From an uncultured Polynucleobacter sp. (GTDB lineage: Bacteria; Pseudomonadota; Gammaproteobacteria; Burkholderiales; Burkholderiaceae), in NCBI GenBank assembly GCA_937996825.1, contig CALKUJ010000335.1, positions 1-13,865 on the forward strand: a stretch of 13,865 nucleotides of DNA. The letters are read 5' to 3'. The translations under genes and the position numbers were made by a program. Positions 1 through 8,464 of this stretch are shown here, piece by piece; the stretch's first letter is position 1; each line of letters begins with the position of its first letter. The notes under the pieces are model-generated. The model saw only the letters and a list, made by a program, of their open reading frames with translations, was not told the DNA's origin and did not search any database.

Positions 1-1170
1 GCGCAAACTGCTGCATTCACCGGTGTTGGTGCAGCGGCTGTCTACACGGGTACTTTCCAGTTGTCGAGCACGACCAATGCGCCTATCAACGTTGCATCCA
101 GCAGCAACGGTAACTTGGTCAATGCAGGCCTCACCGCTGGAAATTACACGGCCAACGTGTCTGCTATGACATCGGTGGACCGTGCCGTGGCAGCAGCAGC
201 ACCCGCAACGGGCACCACTGGTTTGTTACAAGCTGGTACCTTGCGTATCAACGGCACCTCGATCGTTGCGGCTTCTACCGCAGACGACCCAGCCTCTGCT
301 GATACCAACGCGGCAGGCACTGCCATCACTAGCTCCACCAAAGCAGCCAGCGCGATCGCGATTGCTGCTGCGATCAACAAAGCAACGGCAACAACAGGCG
401 TGACCGCCACTGCTGCGCCTAACGTGGTGACTGGATCGGCTTACACCGCAACTGCTGGTGCTGGTAAGAGCTTGTCTTTGAATGGCGTTACTGTTGCATT
501 GGATACGCTTACAACAAGCTCTACTCGAAGCGACGTGGCAACATTGATCAACACTAAAACAGGTGAGACCGGTGTGGTCGCGATCGATAACGGCACGGGC
601 TTGACTTTGACTGCCGCTGATGGTCGCAACATCTCAATTGGTAGCGACACAACAGCTGCGGCTTTGGGTATTGACAGCAATGCGTTCTACAACAACGCGA
701 CCTATGCAACAGCTCAGAGCGGCGCGAAAACCACCTACGCCCGCGTGACTTTGCAGTCAGACAAGTCCTTCACTGTTGAGGGTGGTTCTGATGGCAACGA
801 CAACTTTGGCAAGTTGGGTTTCAAGACCGGTACTTATGGCGGCGTAGACAACGGCGTCAAAGTGGCGAGCATTGACATCTCTACACAAGCGGGTGCGCAA
901 GTGGCATTGACAGCCCTGGACGCTGCTTTGAAGTCGGTGTCATTGAACCAAGCTAAGTTGGGTGCCTTCCAAAACCGTTTGGATGCCGTGATCTCCAACT
1001 TGACTGAAGTCAACCAAAACATGTCTGCTTCACGTAGCCGTATTCAAGACACTGACTACGCTGCTGAAACAACCAACTTGGCTAAGTCGCAAATCATCCA
1101 GCAAGCTGCTACAGCGATGTTGGCGCAAGCGAACCAGTCATCGCAATCCGTGCTGTCGCTGTTGAAGTAA
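1..1170 (+). CDS. fliC: Flagellin, C-terminal part (5' end outside window)
   Basis: This is the filament subunit of the flagellum, exported by the flagellar type III apparatus and polymerised outside the cell. The frame is open from base 1, so the gene begins upstream; the first ATG-like codon inside the window is not a start. The last ~90 residues (bases about 898-1167) have the classic D1/D0 C-terminal helix: QNRLDAVISNL, then SRIQDTDYAAE, and the ending ANQSSQSVLSLLK. The central region carries two stretches resembling the flagellin IN motif: about bases 235-425 (RINGTSI then AAAINKAT and TGVTATAA) and about 460-640 (LSLNGVTV, VATLINTKTGETG). The middle is very rich in Ser, Thr, Ala and Gly, as in surface-exposed, often O-glycosylated flagellin domains. 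The gene ends at its own terminator. Identification as flagellin is secure; the exact copy name (fliC, flaA and so on) is not determinable from a fragment. Confidence 0.95.
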   Translation, partial: AQTAAFTGVGAAAVYTGTFQLSSTTNAPINVASSSNGNLVNAGLTAGNYTANVSAMTSVDRAVAAAAPATGTTGLLQAGTLRINGTSIVAASTADDPASADTNAAGTAITSSTKAASAIAIAAAINKATATTGVTATAAPNVVTGSAYTATAGAGKSLSLNGVTVALDTLTTSSTRSDVATLINTKTGETGVVAIDNGTGLTLTAADGRNISIGSDTTAAALGIDSNAFYNNATYATAQSGAKTTYARVTLQSDKSFTVEGGSDGNDNFGKLGFKTGTYGGVDNGVKVASIDISTQAGAQVALTALDAALKSVSLNQAKLGAFQNRLDAVISNLTEVNQNMSASRSRIQDTDYAAETTNLAKSQIIQQAATAMLAQANQSSQSVLSLLK

Positions 1171-1188
1171 TTCACTAGATAGCCCATC

Positions 1189-1217
1189 AAAAGCGAGCCT
1201 TCGGGCTCGCTTTTTTA
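1189..1217 (+). terminator. Rho-independent terminator of the flagellin gene
   Basis: A perfect stem of 11 bp (1189-1199 pairing with 1204-1214, core GCGAGCC/GGCTCGC) is closed by a TTCG tetraloop between C and G, the extra-stable cUUCGg type, and runs into a T-rich tail. It lies 19 bp after the flagellin stop and separates flagellin transcription from the next gene. Confidence 0.93.
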
Positions 1218-1231
1218 TTTGTATTTCGCAT

Positions 1232-1258
1232 TAAAGCTTACCTACCTCATGCCGAATC
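1232..1258 (+). promoter_or_regulatory. Sigma-28 (FliA) promoter upstream of the giant repeat gene
   Basis: TAAA at 1232-1235 is followed by exactly 15 bases and then GCCGAATC at 1251-1258. The FliA consensus is TAAA-N15-GCCGATAA, so the -35 element, the spacing and the GCCGA core all match. Transcription would start around 1265, leaving a 5' leader of roughly 75 bases before the preferred start at 1343. It places the giant gene in the late (class III) flagellar regulon together with flagellin. The call rests on consensus match only. Confidence 0.75.
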
Positions 1259-1330
1259 AGCAGAGACGATTAGAAATTTAAGGCTCTTGTGGCTCTCAAT
1301 GTGAGCGACAAGGCCAACCAGGCGAATAAA

Positions 1331-1342
1331 AAAGGATTGATC
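1331..1342 (+). promoter_or_regulatory. Shine-Dalgarno site that selects the ATG at 1343
   Basis: AAAGGA at 1331-1336 sits 6 bases before the ATG at 1343. An in-frame GTG at 1289, with a weaker AAGG 5 bases upstream, would add 18 residues (ALNVSDKANQANKKG and so on) that do not belong to the octad pattern. The ATG start gives a protein entering the repeat register at residue 10, so it is preferred. Confidence 0.7.
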
Positions 1343-4300
1343 ATGTCAATATCAGGAATTTCAAACTACACCATTCCTCAGATTCAAGCGTTATCAACGC
1401 GTGATATCCGTTCGCTGGATGCAACCGAAGTGGCTAGCTTGAGCTCTGATCAGCTCAATGCCATGTATGCCGAGCAAATTGCTGCAATTGGCCCAGATGA
1501 ATTCAAGAGCATCAGTGCACCTACCGTCGCTGCCCTGAGTGTGGATCAGATTTTCAATTTGATGACAGATCAAATTGCCGCGATGGGGTCAGGGCAAATT
1601 GGTGCTTTGACGCCTGCACAAATTCAAGCGCTTGAGACTTCTGACATTGAAGTTTTGACTTCTGCGCAAGTCAATGGTTGGTCGAGCGCTCAAGTTGCTG
1701 CATTGAATACGGAACACATGAGTCATTTGGATACTCAGGTGATTGCGTCGCTCAATTCCTCGCAAATCAGAGGTATAGAGGGAGAGGATTTGGCCCAGTT
1801 GAGCACTACGCAAGTAGCTGCCTTGAAGTCAGCGCAGCTCAATGTGATGACCAGCGGACAAATCAACAGTTTGACCGCTGCAGAAGTGGCTGCCTTGAAT
1901 TCTGACCAGTGGAAAGGCGTTTCTACGCAAATCAGCGCTTTGTCCAATGAAGCCGTTGCAGGCATTGCCTCCAATCAAGCATCGATGTTGTCAAGCGGTC
2001 AAATTGTGGCGCTGACTGAAGACCAAATTTCCCACTTGACCACTGAAACAGTGCAGGCGTTGTCTTCTGCGCAAGTGCAAAAAATTGAAGCAGCTGACTT
2101 AGCTCGCATGTCGGTCGATCAAATTGCTGCCATTTCAACTGCAGGTATCAATCAATTACAAAATGCACAGATTGATGCATTGAGCAACGATCAAATCAAT
2201 GCCTTGACAACTGCACAAGCAAAAGCTTTGGCGCCTGCAGCATTGACGCGCATGAATTCAGATCAGATCGACAACCTGAATACCGACCAAATTGCTGTGC
2301 TGTCATCCGCACAGCTGAATTCAATTGAGGCGGCCGATTGGGCCACTTTGAGCTCAGATCAAATTCGTGCAATCAGCACAGGTGCTTTGGCTGGTTTGGA
2401 TGCAACACGCATTTCTAATTTGACGTCTGATCAAGTGCAAGCCTTGACCACAGATCAAGTCAAAGCAATGACGTCAACAGAGTTGCAAAACCTGACTGCG
2501 AATCAGGTGAAGTCTTTGACAACAGATCAAATCAATGCCTTGAGCGCGTCGCAAGTGCCAGGCATTGACTCGGCGGATTTGGTGCAAATGAGCACTGACC
2601 AAATTGTGGCGATTAATACTGCTGCAATTTCCGGTTTGTCATCGGCGCAAGTGAATCAACTGACGACAGATCAAATTGAGGCGTTGACCACAGATCAAGT
2701 GGCTAAGCTGACCACGGACCAAATCGTGGCGTTGAGCTCGACCCAGGCACCGAAACTGTCTGCGCAACAAATTGCCGCCTTGAGTACAACGCAAGTCAGC
2801 AAATTGGGCGTTGACAACTTGAAAGTGCTGTCTTACGACGCCATTGAGGCATTGTCTGTCTCTCAAGCCAAAACATTGAGCAGTACACAAGTCGGTGCAT
2901 TGACTTCTGCTCAGTTTAAACATTTGGGAACGAGTGCGGTTGCTGCATTGGCATCTGATCGTATTGTGAACTTGAGCACAGATCAAGTTGCTGCAATCAC
3001 CACCGATCAAATGCAAGCATTGACAACAAGCCAAATTGCCAACTTGTCGAGCACGCAATTAGCCAAGCTCACAACGACCGCGGTTGGTGTTATGTCGGCG
3101 GCTCAAGTCAAAGCCATTGATTCGGCTGGTATTGCTAACTTGACAACAGACCAAGTCAAAGCCATTCGTGCAGATGCCATGGCAGGTTTGAGCAGCGCAC
3201 AAATCAGTCAACTGGTGGCGACAACCCAGGTCAAAGCATTGACCACCGCCCAGGTGAATGCGTTGAGTTCGGCGCAGCTCCAAGCCCTTGACTCGGTTCA
3301 GATGTCAAACATGACCACATCGCAAGTGGCAGCGATCAATGCTTTGCAAGTCAAAGGCATTGACTCGGATGACTTGAATTCTTTAAGTACAGACCAAATT
3401 CAGGCCTTTAGTACAGCGGCAATCGGTTCGATGAGTGCAGCGGATCAAATTGCAGCGCTGGATGGCAGCAAGCTCGGTGCATTGACAACCGCACAAGCAC
3501 GTGCACTAACTTCAGCGCAAGCAGCGGCCATCACATCGGCCCAAGCAGGATCTTTGACATCTGCCGAAATCGCAGCCATGGGCAATGTGCAAGTCGCCAG
3601 CTTGACTTCGGACGTCATCGGCAGTCTCAATAATTCAGCTGTGGCAGGTATCACCACAGGACAGGCTAAGTTGCTGACTTCGGATCAATTGGGTGCACTC
3701 TCATCTGCACAATTTGTGAATTTGTCTGATGCGGGTGTTGCTGTGCTGAACTCAGCACAATTTGCAGCGATCTCTTCCGATGTCGTTCCGAATATGACGA
3801 CCTCGCAAGTCGCTGCCATCAATACCACCACGTTGAGTCAACTGGATGCTTCTGCGCAATTTGCGGTTCTGAAATCGCAGCAAATTGCAGCATTAACTGC
3901 GACACAAGCGAAGAGTTTGACCAGCGATCAATTGCAAGCGCTGGATTCAACCCAAATTAACAGCCTTTCTACATCAGTAGTAGCTGCACTGAGCTCGGCC
4001 CAAGTTTCGGGAATTGACTCGGACGATTTTGCCGCGCTTAGCACAGACCAAGTGCGTGCATTGAGCACGTCAAGCATCGCGTCACTCAGCAGTGATCAGT
4101 TCAGTAAGTTAGATTCCACCCAACTGGCTGCGTTGACCACTGCACAAGCCAAAGTACTGACTGCAGATGAGCTAGGAACTTTGGACTCATCTGAAATTAC
4201 CAACCTCACCGCTGCACATGTTGCTGTGTTGAGTTCGGCTCAATTGAATGCGATTGCCTCTGATGTGATTGGATCAATGACCAATGACCAAGTTCAAGCC

Positions 4301-7300
4301 ATCACGACAGGTGCTTTTAAAAATCTTGATAGCGATCACATTCTTGGATTGAGTTCTACTCAAATGTCGGCGTTGACCGTTGCGCAAGCCAAGGTCCTCA
4401 GCTCAGATCAGCTCAAAGCCATGACGTCAGATCATTTGCCTAACATGTCGGTGGCTGCGATGGGCGCGTTGACATCAGCTCAGTTTTCGGGCATCGATTC
4501 AGAGGACGTGGCGACCCTGACAGCTGATCAGGTTAAAGCTTTGAGCACCTCTGTGATTGCCAGTTTGACCAGCGATCAGGCGGTGGCTTTGACAGCTGAT
4601 CAAGCTGCTGCGTTGACTACTTCACAGGCCAAAGCCTTGACGGCAGCATCGTTGACCGCGATGGAATCGACACAGTTGAACCAACTGTCTGCAGCCAATG
4701 TGGCGACATTGAGCGCCAGTCAAATCAATGCAATTGACTCAGCCGATTTGGTATTGATGAGTGCGGATCAGATCAAAGCAATCAACACCACTGCCATTGC
4801 AGGCATGTCGGCAGACTTGGTGACCAGCTTGACCACTGATCAAGTCTCTGCTTTGGGTACAGCACAAATTCGAGCACTCAAATCAGCTCAAATTGTGGCG
4901 TTGGATTCAACCCAAGCGGCGGTGTTGTCTAAGGCCCAATTGGAGGCGATGACAACAGGCCAGTTGAAAGCCATGGAGAGTGACGATTTTGCTGCTTTGA
5001 GTGCCAGTGCCATCGCAGGTTTAAGTGCAGCACAAGCCAAAGTATTGAGCAGTGACCAAATCGTAGCCTTGACGACCGATCAAGTTAGTCAGCTGAGCAC
5101 TGCTGCGATTGCCGCTTTGTCAAGCACACAGTTGCGCGCCATTGAGTCCGATGACTTGATGCAGTTGACCGCTACCCAAATGAAAGCACTCAGCCCAACG
5201 CTGGTCGCCACATTGGACAGTGCGCAAGTTGCCGTGCTGAAAACGGATCAGCTAGCAGCTTTGTCGACAGCACAAGTCAAAATTTTGACTTCAGCACAAA
5301 TCGCAGCGTTGACAACAGACCAAATCAGTGGCTTGAGCAAATCACAGGTTTCTGTGATGACCTCACAGCAAGTGAACGCTTTGAGTTCGGATGTGCTTAA
5401 AGCCTTGTCTACCGATCAAGTCAGAGCGCTGAATGTCGCGACACTGAGCAAGCTCTCTAGCACGCAAGTTGGACTCATGAGCACCGATCAGGTGGCTGCT
5501 TTGACGACCACGCAAGTGCGAGTTTTGTCTTCTACTCAGATGAAGGCGTTGGACTCAGATCAAATGGCTAGTCTGACCACATCTCAAATGGCCAACTTGT
5601 CTGCTGCCCAATTGAATGCGATTGACTCAGAAGATTTGCAAGCGATGAGTGCCAGTCAAATCACTGCGTTGAATACGGCAGCTTTGTCCAAAGCTGATTC
5701 TGCACACATTGCTGGATTGACCACAGACCAAGTGGCTGCACTTAGCACCTTGCAAGTCAAGTCGTTGGCTTCTGGCGCTATGAAGGCTTTGAGCTCAGAT
5801 CAAGTCTTGAGTTTGACAACGACACAAGTCTCCAATTTGAGCACCATGCAATTCAACGCGTTGGACTCAGCTGATGTGTCGGCGATGAGCGTGGACCAAA
5901 TTCAAGTGTTGTCTAACACGGTGATTGGAAAAATGGATTCAGCTCATGAGGCTGCATTGACCAGTGAGCAAGTTGCAGCCTTGACCCAAACGCAAATTCG
6001 CAGCTTGACCACTGAGCAAGTGAAGAACTTGAGTTCAGATCAAGTTGCTAGCTTGAGCACTGCGCAAGTGGCTGTGATGAGTGCGACGCAATTGGCGGCT
6101 ATTGAATCAGCAGACTTTGCAAGCTTGTCCACGGATGTGATTGGTGCATTGAGTACCAGCCAAATCGGGGCACTGAGTTCTGCTCAGATGAAAAAACTGA
6201 CCTCTGATCAACTCCAAGCAATGACTACCCAGCAACTGGGTGCACTCAAAGCCGCGCAATTCAATGCGATTGACTCGACTTTGGTCAGTGCCTTGAGTTT
6301 GGATCAAATCAAAGGCATCTCCACGGCTGCAATTGCAGGCATGGACAGTGCACATCTCACGTCGTTGTCGACAGATCAAATCGCTTCGTTGACAACCTCT
6401 GCGGTGCGTGCCTTGACGTCTAGCGAAATGAAGTGGATGACTTCTGATCAAGTGTCTAGTCTGAGCACCACGGCTTTGCAAGCGTTGTCATCGGCTCAAG
6501 TGGGCGCAATTGATTCAGCAGATTTGGTGACCTTGGGTGCAGACCAAGTGGCCGCACTGAGTACAGCTGGTTTGGCTGGTTTGAGTAGTGGGCAAGTAAA
6601 CAATTTGACCACCGATCAAATCGCTGCTTTGACGACACTTCAGATCAAGAACTTGAAGACATCGCAAATTGAGGCATTGTCATCGACACAAATGTCTGCG
6701 CTGACCACAACGCAGCTGGGCGCAATCACGTCGCTGCAAGCAGCTGCGATTGAGTCCGTTGATCTGATTCAATTGAGTACCGATCAGATCAAGGCGTTGA
6801 CTACTGCTGCTGTAACAGGGTTGACATCCACACAAGTTAGTAAGCTCACCAATGCGCAAGTTGGCGCACTGACAACCGATCAAACCAAGTCCTTGACGAC
6901 ATCTCAAATTGTGGCGTTGACCAGTACCCAAGCTGCGAATTTGACGGCAGAACAAGTGTCTGTGTTGACCACCAAGCAAATCAGTGCCATGGAAAGCGCG
7001 GACTTTGGTGCGTTGACAACGGACGGCTTGAGTGGTTTGACTTCGACACAAGTCGCAGCCATTAACACCGTTCAAATCAGCAGCTTAGGTTCGAGCCAAG
7101 TTGCGTCACTGAGCACAGATTTTGTGGCGGCGCTGAATGGCGCACATGCTGCAGCTTTGAGTAGCGCGGTGATGTCTTCGCTGAGCACAGACCAAGTTGC
7201 GGCGATGTCGACCAAAGCAATTGCAGCGCTTTCTTCGAGCCAGTTGAGCCGATTCTCGACCGATCAAGTGCAAGCGTTGACGGGTTCACAAATTGGTGCC

Positions 7301-8392
7301 TTGACTTATAGCCAAGTAGCGGCGCTTACAGGTGATCAAGTGGGCGCATTGACCTCTTCACAAGCGACATCGCTGACGGGTAACCAAATTACGTCGATCA
7401 GTTCTGCGGTCATTTCTCGACTCCAGCAAGGTTCGTTGAACGCAATCAGTGCTTCGTTGATGACCGCGCTGTCGACCAGCCAGTTGAGAGCGATGGGAAC
7501 AGATATGTTGCCAATGCTGACAGGCACTCAAGTAGCCGGTTTGTCTGTCCAACAAGTTAACACCTTGGCGTCTAACCAAATTACGGCGTTGACAACCAAC
7601 CAAGTGAAGGCGTTGACAACAGCCCAAGTGCAAGGCATGGACTTGAACTTGTTCACTAAGTTGTCAACATCGCAAATTGACAGCTTGTCTGCGACGCAAG
7701 TGAGAGCCATTCCTTCTCAGGGCATTTCGTACATGGGGACTGAGCAAATTCAAGCGCTAAACACTAGCGCAGTGAGTGGGTTGACAACCAGCCAGTTCAC
7801 TCAATTGAGCACTGCGCAAATTAAAGCGGTGAGCACTGAGCAAATGCATGCGCTGACCGCAGCCCAAGTGACGGCTATGACCACAGCACAAGCGGGAGCC
7901 TTGTCGGCGGACCAACTCTCTGCACTGGGTGTTTCTGCGTTGAGTGCAATGAGTCGATTCAATATCGAAGCATTGTCAACTTCTACGATTGCAGCGTTGG
8001 ATACTTCGGTGATCAGAAGTTTGTCGAATACACAGATTTCTGGCATTTCAACATCGCAGCTGAGTGCGATGTCTGACGAACAAGTGAAATCCATCACAAG
8101 CGGTCAGATGAACTCATTTAGCCCAACGCTCTTCTCGAAGTTGAGTGGTTCGCAATTGCAGGCTATTGATGTGTCAACGTTCTCGGCGATTACGCCTACG
8201 TTGATCGCTTACCTGAGCAAGGATCAAATCCCTTCATTGACGGTGAATCAAGTGGGCGGAATGAGCACGGCTCAAATTCGAACCTTCAACCAAGAGATGC
8301 TTGATAGCATGACATCTGACCAAGCCAGTGCGCTCACTGCGGCTCAAAAGGCTGCCATTGTGGTCGCAGGACGGACGGTGCCCGGAGCCTAA
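1343..8392 (+). CDS. Giant octapeptide-repeat protein, 2349 residues, function unknown
   Basis: I do not recognise a named family. After nine N-terminal residues (MSISGISNY) the protein is a continuous run of octads to residue 2339, then a ten-residue tail (VVAGRTVPGA). The octad consensus is [ST]-[ST]-[DAST]-Q-[VIL]-x-[ANS]-[LMI], for example TTDQVAAL, STDQIKAL, SSAQLNAI. I find no signal peptide, membrane segment or RTX/calcium motif, and saw no cysteine; there are about four tryptophans and very few prolines. Hydrophobic residues recur at positions 5 and 8, and position 1 (Ser/Thr) with Gln at position 4 looks like a helix N-capping box, so each octad may be one short helical turn in a solenoid (inference). 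Its sigma-28 promoter and flagellin neighbour point to a flagellum- or motility-linked role. Dense Ser/Thr beside a GT41 glycosyltransferase makes it a candidate O-glycosylation substrate. Codon composition resembles the flagellin and GT41 genes (29 G+C of 60 bases sampled at 5041-5100). Confidence is high that it is a real gene, low on function. Confidence 0.93.
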   Translation: MSISGISNYTIPQIQALSTRDIRSLDATEVASLSSDQLNAMYAEQIAAIGPDEFKSISAPTVAALSVDQIFNLMTDQIAAMGSGQIGALTPAQIQALETSDIEVLTSAQVNGWSSAQVAALNTEHMSHLDTQVIASLNSSQIRGIEGEDLAQLSTTQVAALKSAQLNVMTSGQINSLTAAEVAALNSDQWKGVSTQISALSNEAVAGIASNQASMLSSGQIVALTEDQISHLTTETVQALSSAQVQKIEAADLARMSVDQIAAISTAGINQLQNAQIDALSNDQINALTTAQAKALAPAALTRMNSDQIDNLNTDQIAVLSSAQLNSIEAADWATLSSDQIRAISTGALAGLDATRISNLTSDQVQALTTDQVKAMTSTELQNLTANQVKSLTTDQINALSASQVPGIDSADLVQMSTDQIVAINTAAISGLSSAQVNQLTTDQIEALTTDQVAKLTTDQIVALSSTQAPKLSAQQIAALSTTQVSKLGVDNLKVLSYDAIEALSVSQAKTLSSTQVGALTSAQFKHLGTSAVAALASDRIVNLSTDQVAAITTDQMQALTTSQIANLSSTQLAKLTTTAVGVMSAAQVKAIDSAGIANLTTDQVKAIRADAMAGLSSAQISQLVATTQVKALTTAQVNALSSAQLQALDSVQMSNMTTSQVAAINALQVKGIDSDDLNSLSTDQIQAFSTAAIGSMSAADQIAALDGSKLGALTTAQARALTSAQAAAITSAQAGSLTSAEIAAMGNVQVASLTSDVIGSLNNSAVAGITTGQAKLLTSDQLGALSSAQFVNLSDAGVAVLNSAQFAAISSDVVPNMTTSQVAAINTTTLSQLDASAQFAVLKSQQIAALTATQAKSLTSDQLQALDSTQINSLSTSVVAALSSAQVSGIDSDDFAALSTDQVRALSTSSIASLSSDQFSKLDSTQLAALTTAQAKVLTADELGTLDSSEITNLTAAHVAVLSSAQLNAIASDVIGSMTNDQVQAITTGAFKNLDSDHILGLSSTQMSALTVAQAKVLSSDQLKAMTSDHLPNMSVAAMGALTSAQFSGIDSEDVATLTADQVKALSTSVIASLTSDQAVALTADQAAALTTSQAKALTAASLTAMESTQLNQLSAANVATLSASQINAIDSADLVLMSADQIKAINTTAIAGMSADLVTSLTTDQVSALGTAQIRALKSAQIVALDSTQAAVLSKAQLEAMTTGQLKAMESDDFAALSASAIAGLSAAQAKVLSSDQIVALTTDQVSQLSTAAIAALSSTQLRAIESDDLMQLTATQMKALSPTLVATLDSAQVAVLKTDQLAALSTAQVKILTSAQIAALTTDQISGLSKSQVSVMTSQQVNALSSDVLKALSTDQVRALNVATLSKLSSTQVGLMSTDQVAALTTTQVRVLSSTQMKALDSDQMASLTTSQMANLSAAQLNAIDSEDLQAMSASQITALNTAALSKADSAHIAGLTTDQVAALSTLQVKSLASGAMKALSSDQVLSLTTTQVSNLSTMQFNALDSADVSAMSVDQIQVLSNTVIGKMDSAHEAALTSEQVAALTQTQIRSLTTEQVKNLSSDQVASLSTAQVAVMSATQLAAIESADFASLSTDVIGALSTSQIGALSSAQMKKLTSDQLQAMTTQQLGALKAAQFNAIDSTLVSALSLDQIKGISTAAIAGMDSAHLTSLSTDQIASLTTSAVRALTSSEMKWMTSDQVSSLSTTALQALSSAQVGAIDSADLVTLGADQVAALSTAGLAGLSSGQVNNLTTDQIAALTTLQIKNLKTSQIEALSSTQMSALTTTQLGAITSLQAAAIESVDLIQLSTDQIKALTTAAVTGLTSTQVSKLTNAQVGALTTDQTKSLTTSQIVALTSTQAANLTAEQVSVLTTKQISAMESADFGALTTDGLSGLTSTQVAAINTVQISSLGSSQVASLSTDFVAALNGAHAAALSSAVMSSLSTDQVAAMSTKAIAALSSSQLSRFSTDQVQALTGSQIGALTYSQVAALTGDQVGALTSSQATSLTGNQITSISSAVISRLQQGSLNAISASLMTALSTSQLRAMGTDMLPMLTGTQVAGLSVQQVNTLASNQITALTTNQVKALTTAQVQGMDLNLFTKLSTSQIDSLSATQVRAIPSQGISYMGTEQIQALNTSAVSGLTTSQFTQLSTAQIKAVSTEQMHALTAAQVTAMTTAQAGALSADQLSALGVSALSAMSRFNIEALSTSTIAALDTSVIRSLSNTQISGISTSQLSAMSDEQVKSITSGQMNSFSPTLFSKLSGSQLQAIDVSTFSAITPTLIAYLSKDQIPSLTVNQVGGMSTAQIRTFNQEMLDSMTSDQASALTAAQKAAIVVAGRTVPGA
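1370..8359 (+). repeat. Tandem 24-bp/8-residue repeat array, about 291 octads
   Basis: Parsing by hand from residue 10 to 2339 gives 2330 residues, equal to 291 octads plus two extra residues. The excess is accounted for by one 7-residue unit (STQISAL, ~1919-1939) and three 9-residue units (3215-3241, 3434-3460, 3845-3871). The repeat is far clearer in protein than in DNA: synonymous codons vary freely between copies (Asp-Gln is GATCAA, GATCAG or GACCAA), so this is an old array kept by selection on protein register rather than a recent DNA expansion. Confidence 0.95.
1778..7663 (+). repeat. Higher-order repeat: 10-octad (80-residue, 240-bp) units
   Basis: A header octad of the type [DE]-S-x-D-[LFV]-x-x-[LM], lacking the usual Gln at position 4, recurs through the protein (EAADLARM, DSADLVQM, ESDDFAAL, DSEDLQAM, ESADFGAL). 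It is preceded by an octad ending in Ile (SSAQLNAI type) and followed by STDQIxAL, then a second Gln-less octad of NTAAIAGL type. I find 26 headers between residues 146 and 2100. Of the 25 intervals, 19 are 10 octads, four are 7 and two are 13. The last headers (SSAVMSSL, SSAVISRL, DLNLFTKL) are degenerate but keep the spacing, and the final ~240 residues have no clear headers. Confidence 0.85.
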
Positions 8393-8412
8393 TCAAGACT
8401 TTTGACTTGCTC

Positions 8413-8448
8413 AATGCCGCTAAGCTGATGCTTAGCGGCATTTTCTTT
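8413..8448 (+). terminator. Rho-independent terminator after the giant gene
   Basis: A perfect 12-bp stem (8413-8424 with 8431-8442, core TGCCGCTAAG/CTTAGCGGCA) encloses a 6-base loop and continues into TTTTCTTTT. It begins 20 bases after the stop codon and isolates the giant gene from the glycosyltransferase downstream. No other gene lies between 8393 and 8464. Confidence 0.93.
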
Positions 8449-8464
8449 TGCATATACTCTGAGA

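Noticed and set aside
1370..8359. TAL-effector-like DNA-binding protein, because octads resemble LTPEQVVAIAS
   Set aside because: The period is 8 rather than 33-35 residues, there are no repeat-variable di-residues and no GKQALETVQRLLP segment. The similarity is limited to a short capped helix.
1370..8359. Ice-nucleation octapeptides or RTX calcium-binding nonapeptides
   Set aside because: The octads lack the AGYGSTxT ice-nucleation pattern and the GGxGxDxxx RTX pattern, and contain few glycines.
1343..8392. Many minus-strand and alternative-frame open frames inside the giant gene
   Set aside because: They are shadows of the 24-bp repeat, rich in Cys/Arg/Gln strings with no ribosome-binding sites or recognisable domains; the plus frame is clearly the coding one.
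1343..8392. Very high density of GATC sites, suggesting a Dam or SeqA-related role
   Set aside because: It follows directly from the frequent Asp-Gln pair encoded as GATCAA or GATCAG in the octads.
8453..8458. TATACT as a -10 element for the glycosyltransferase gene
   Set aside because: It lies only 6 bases before the ATG, which would give a nearly leaderless message, and no -35 hexamer is found at the right distance inside the terminator.
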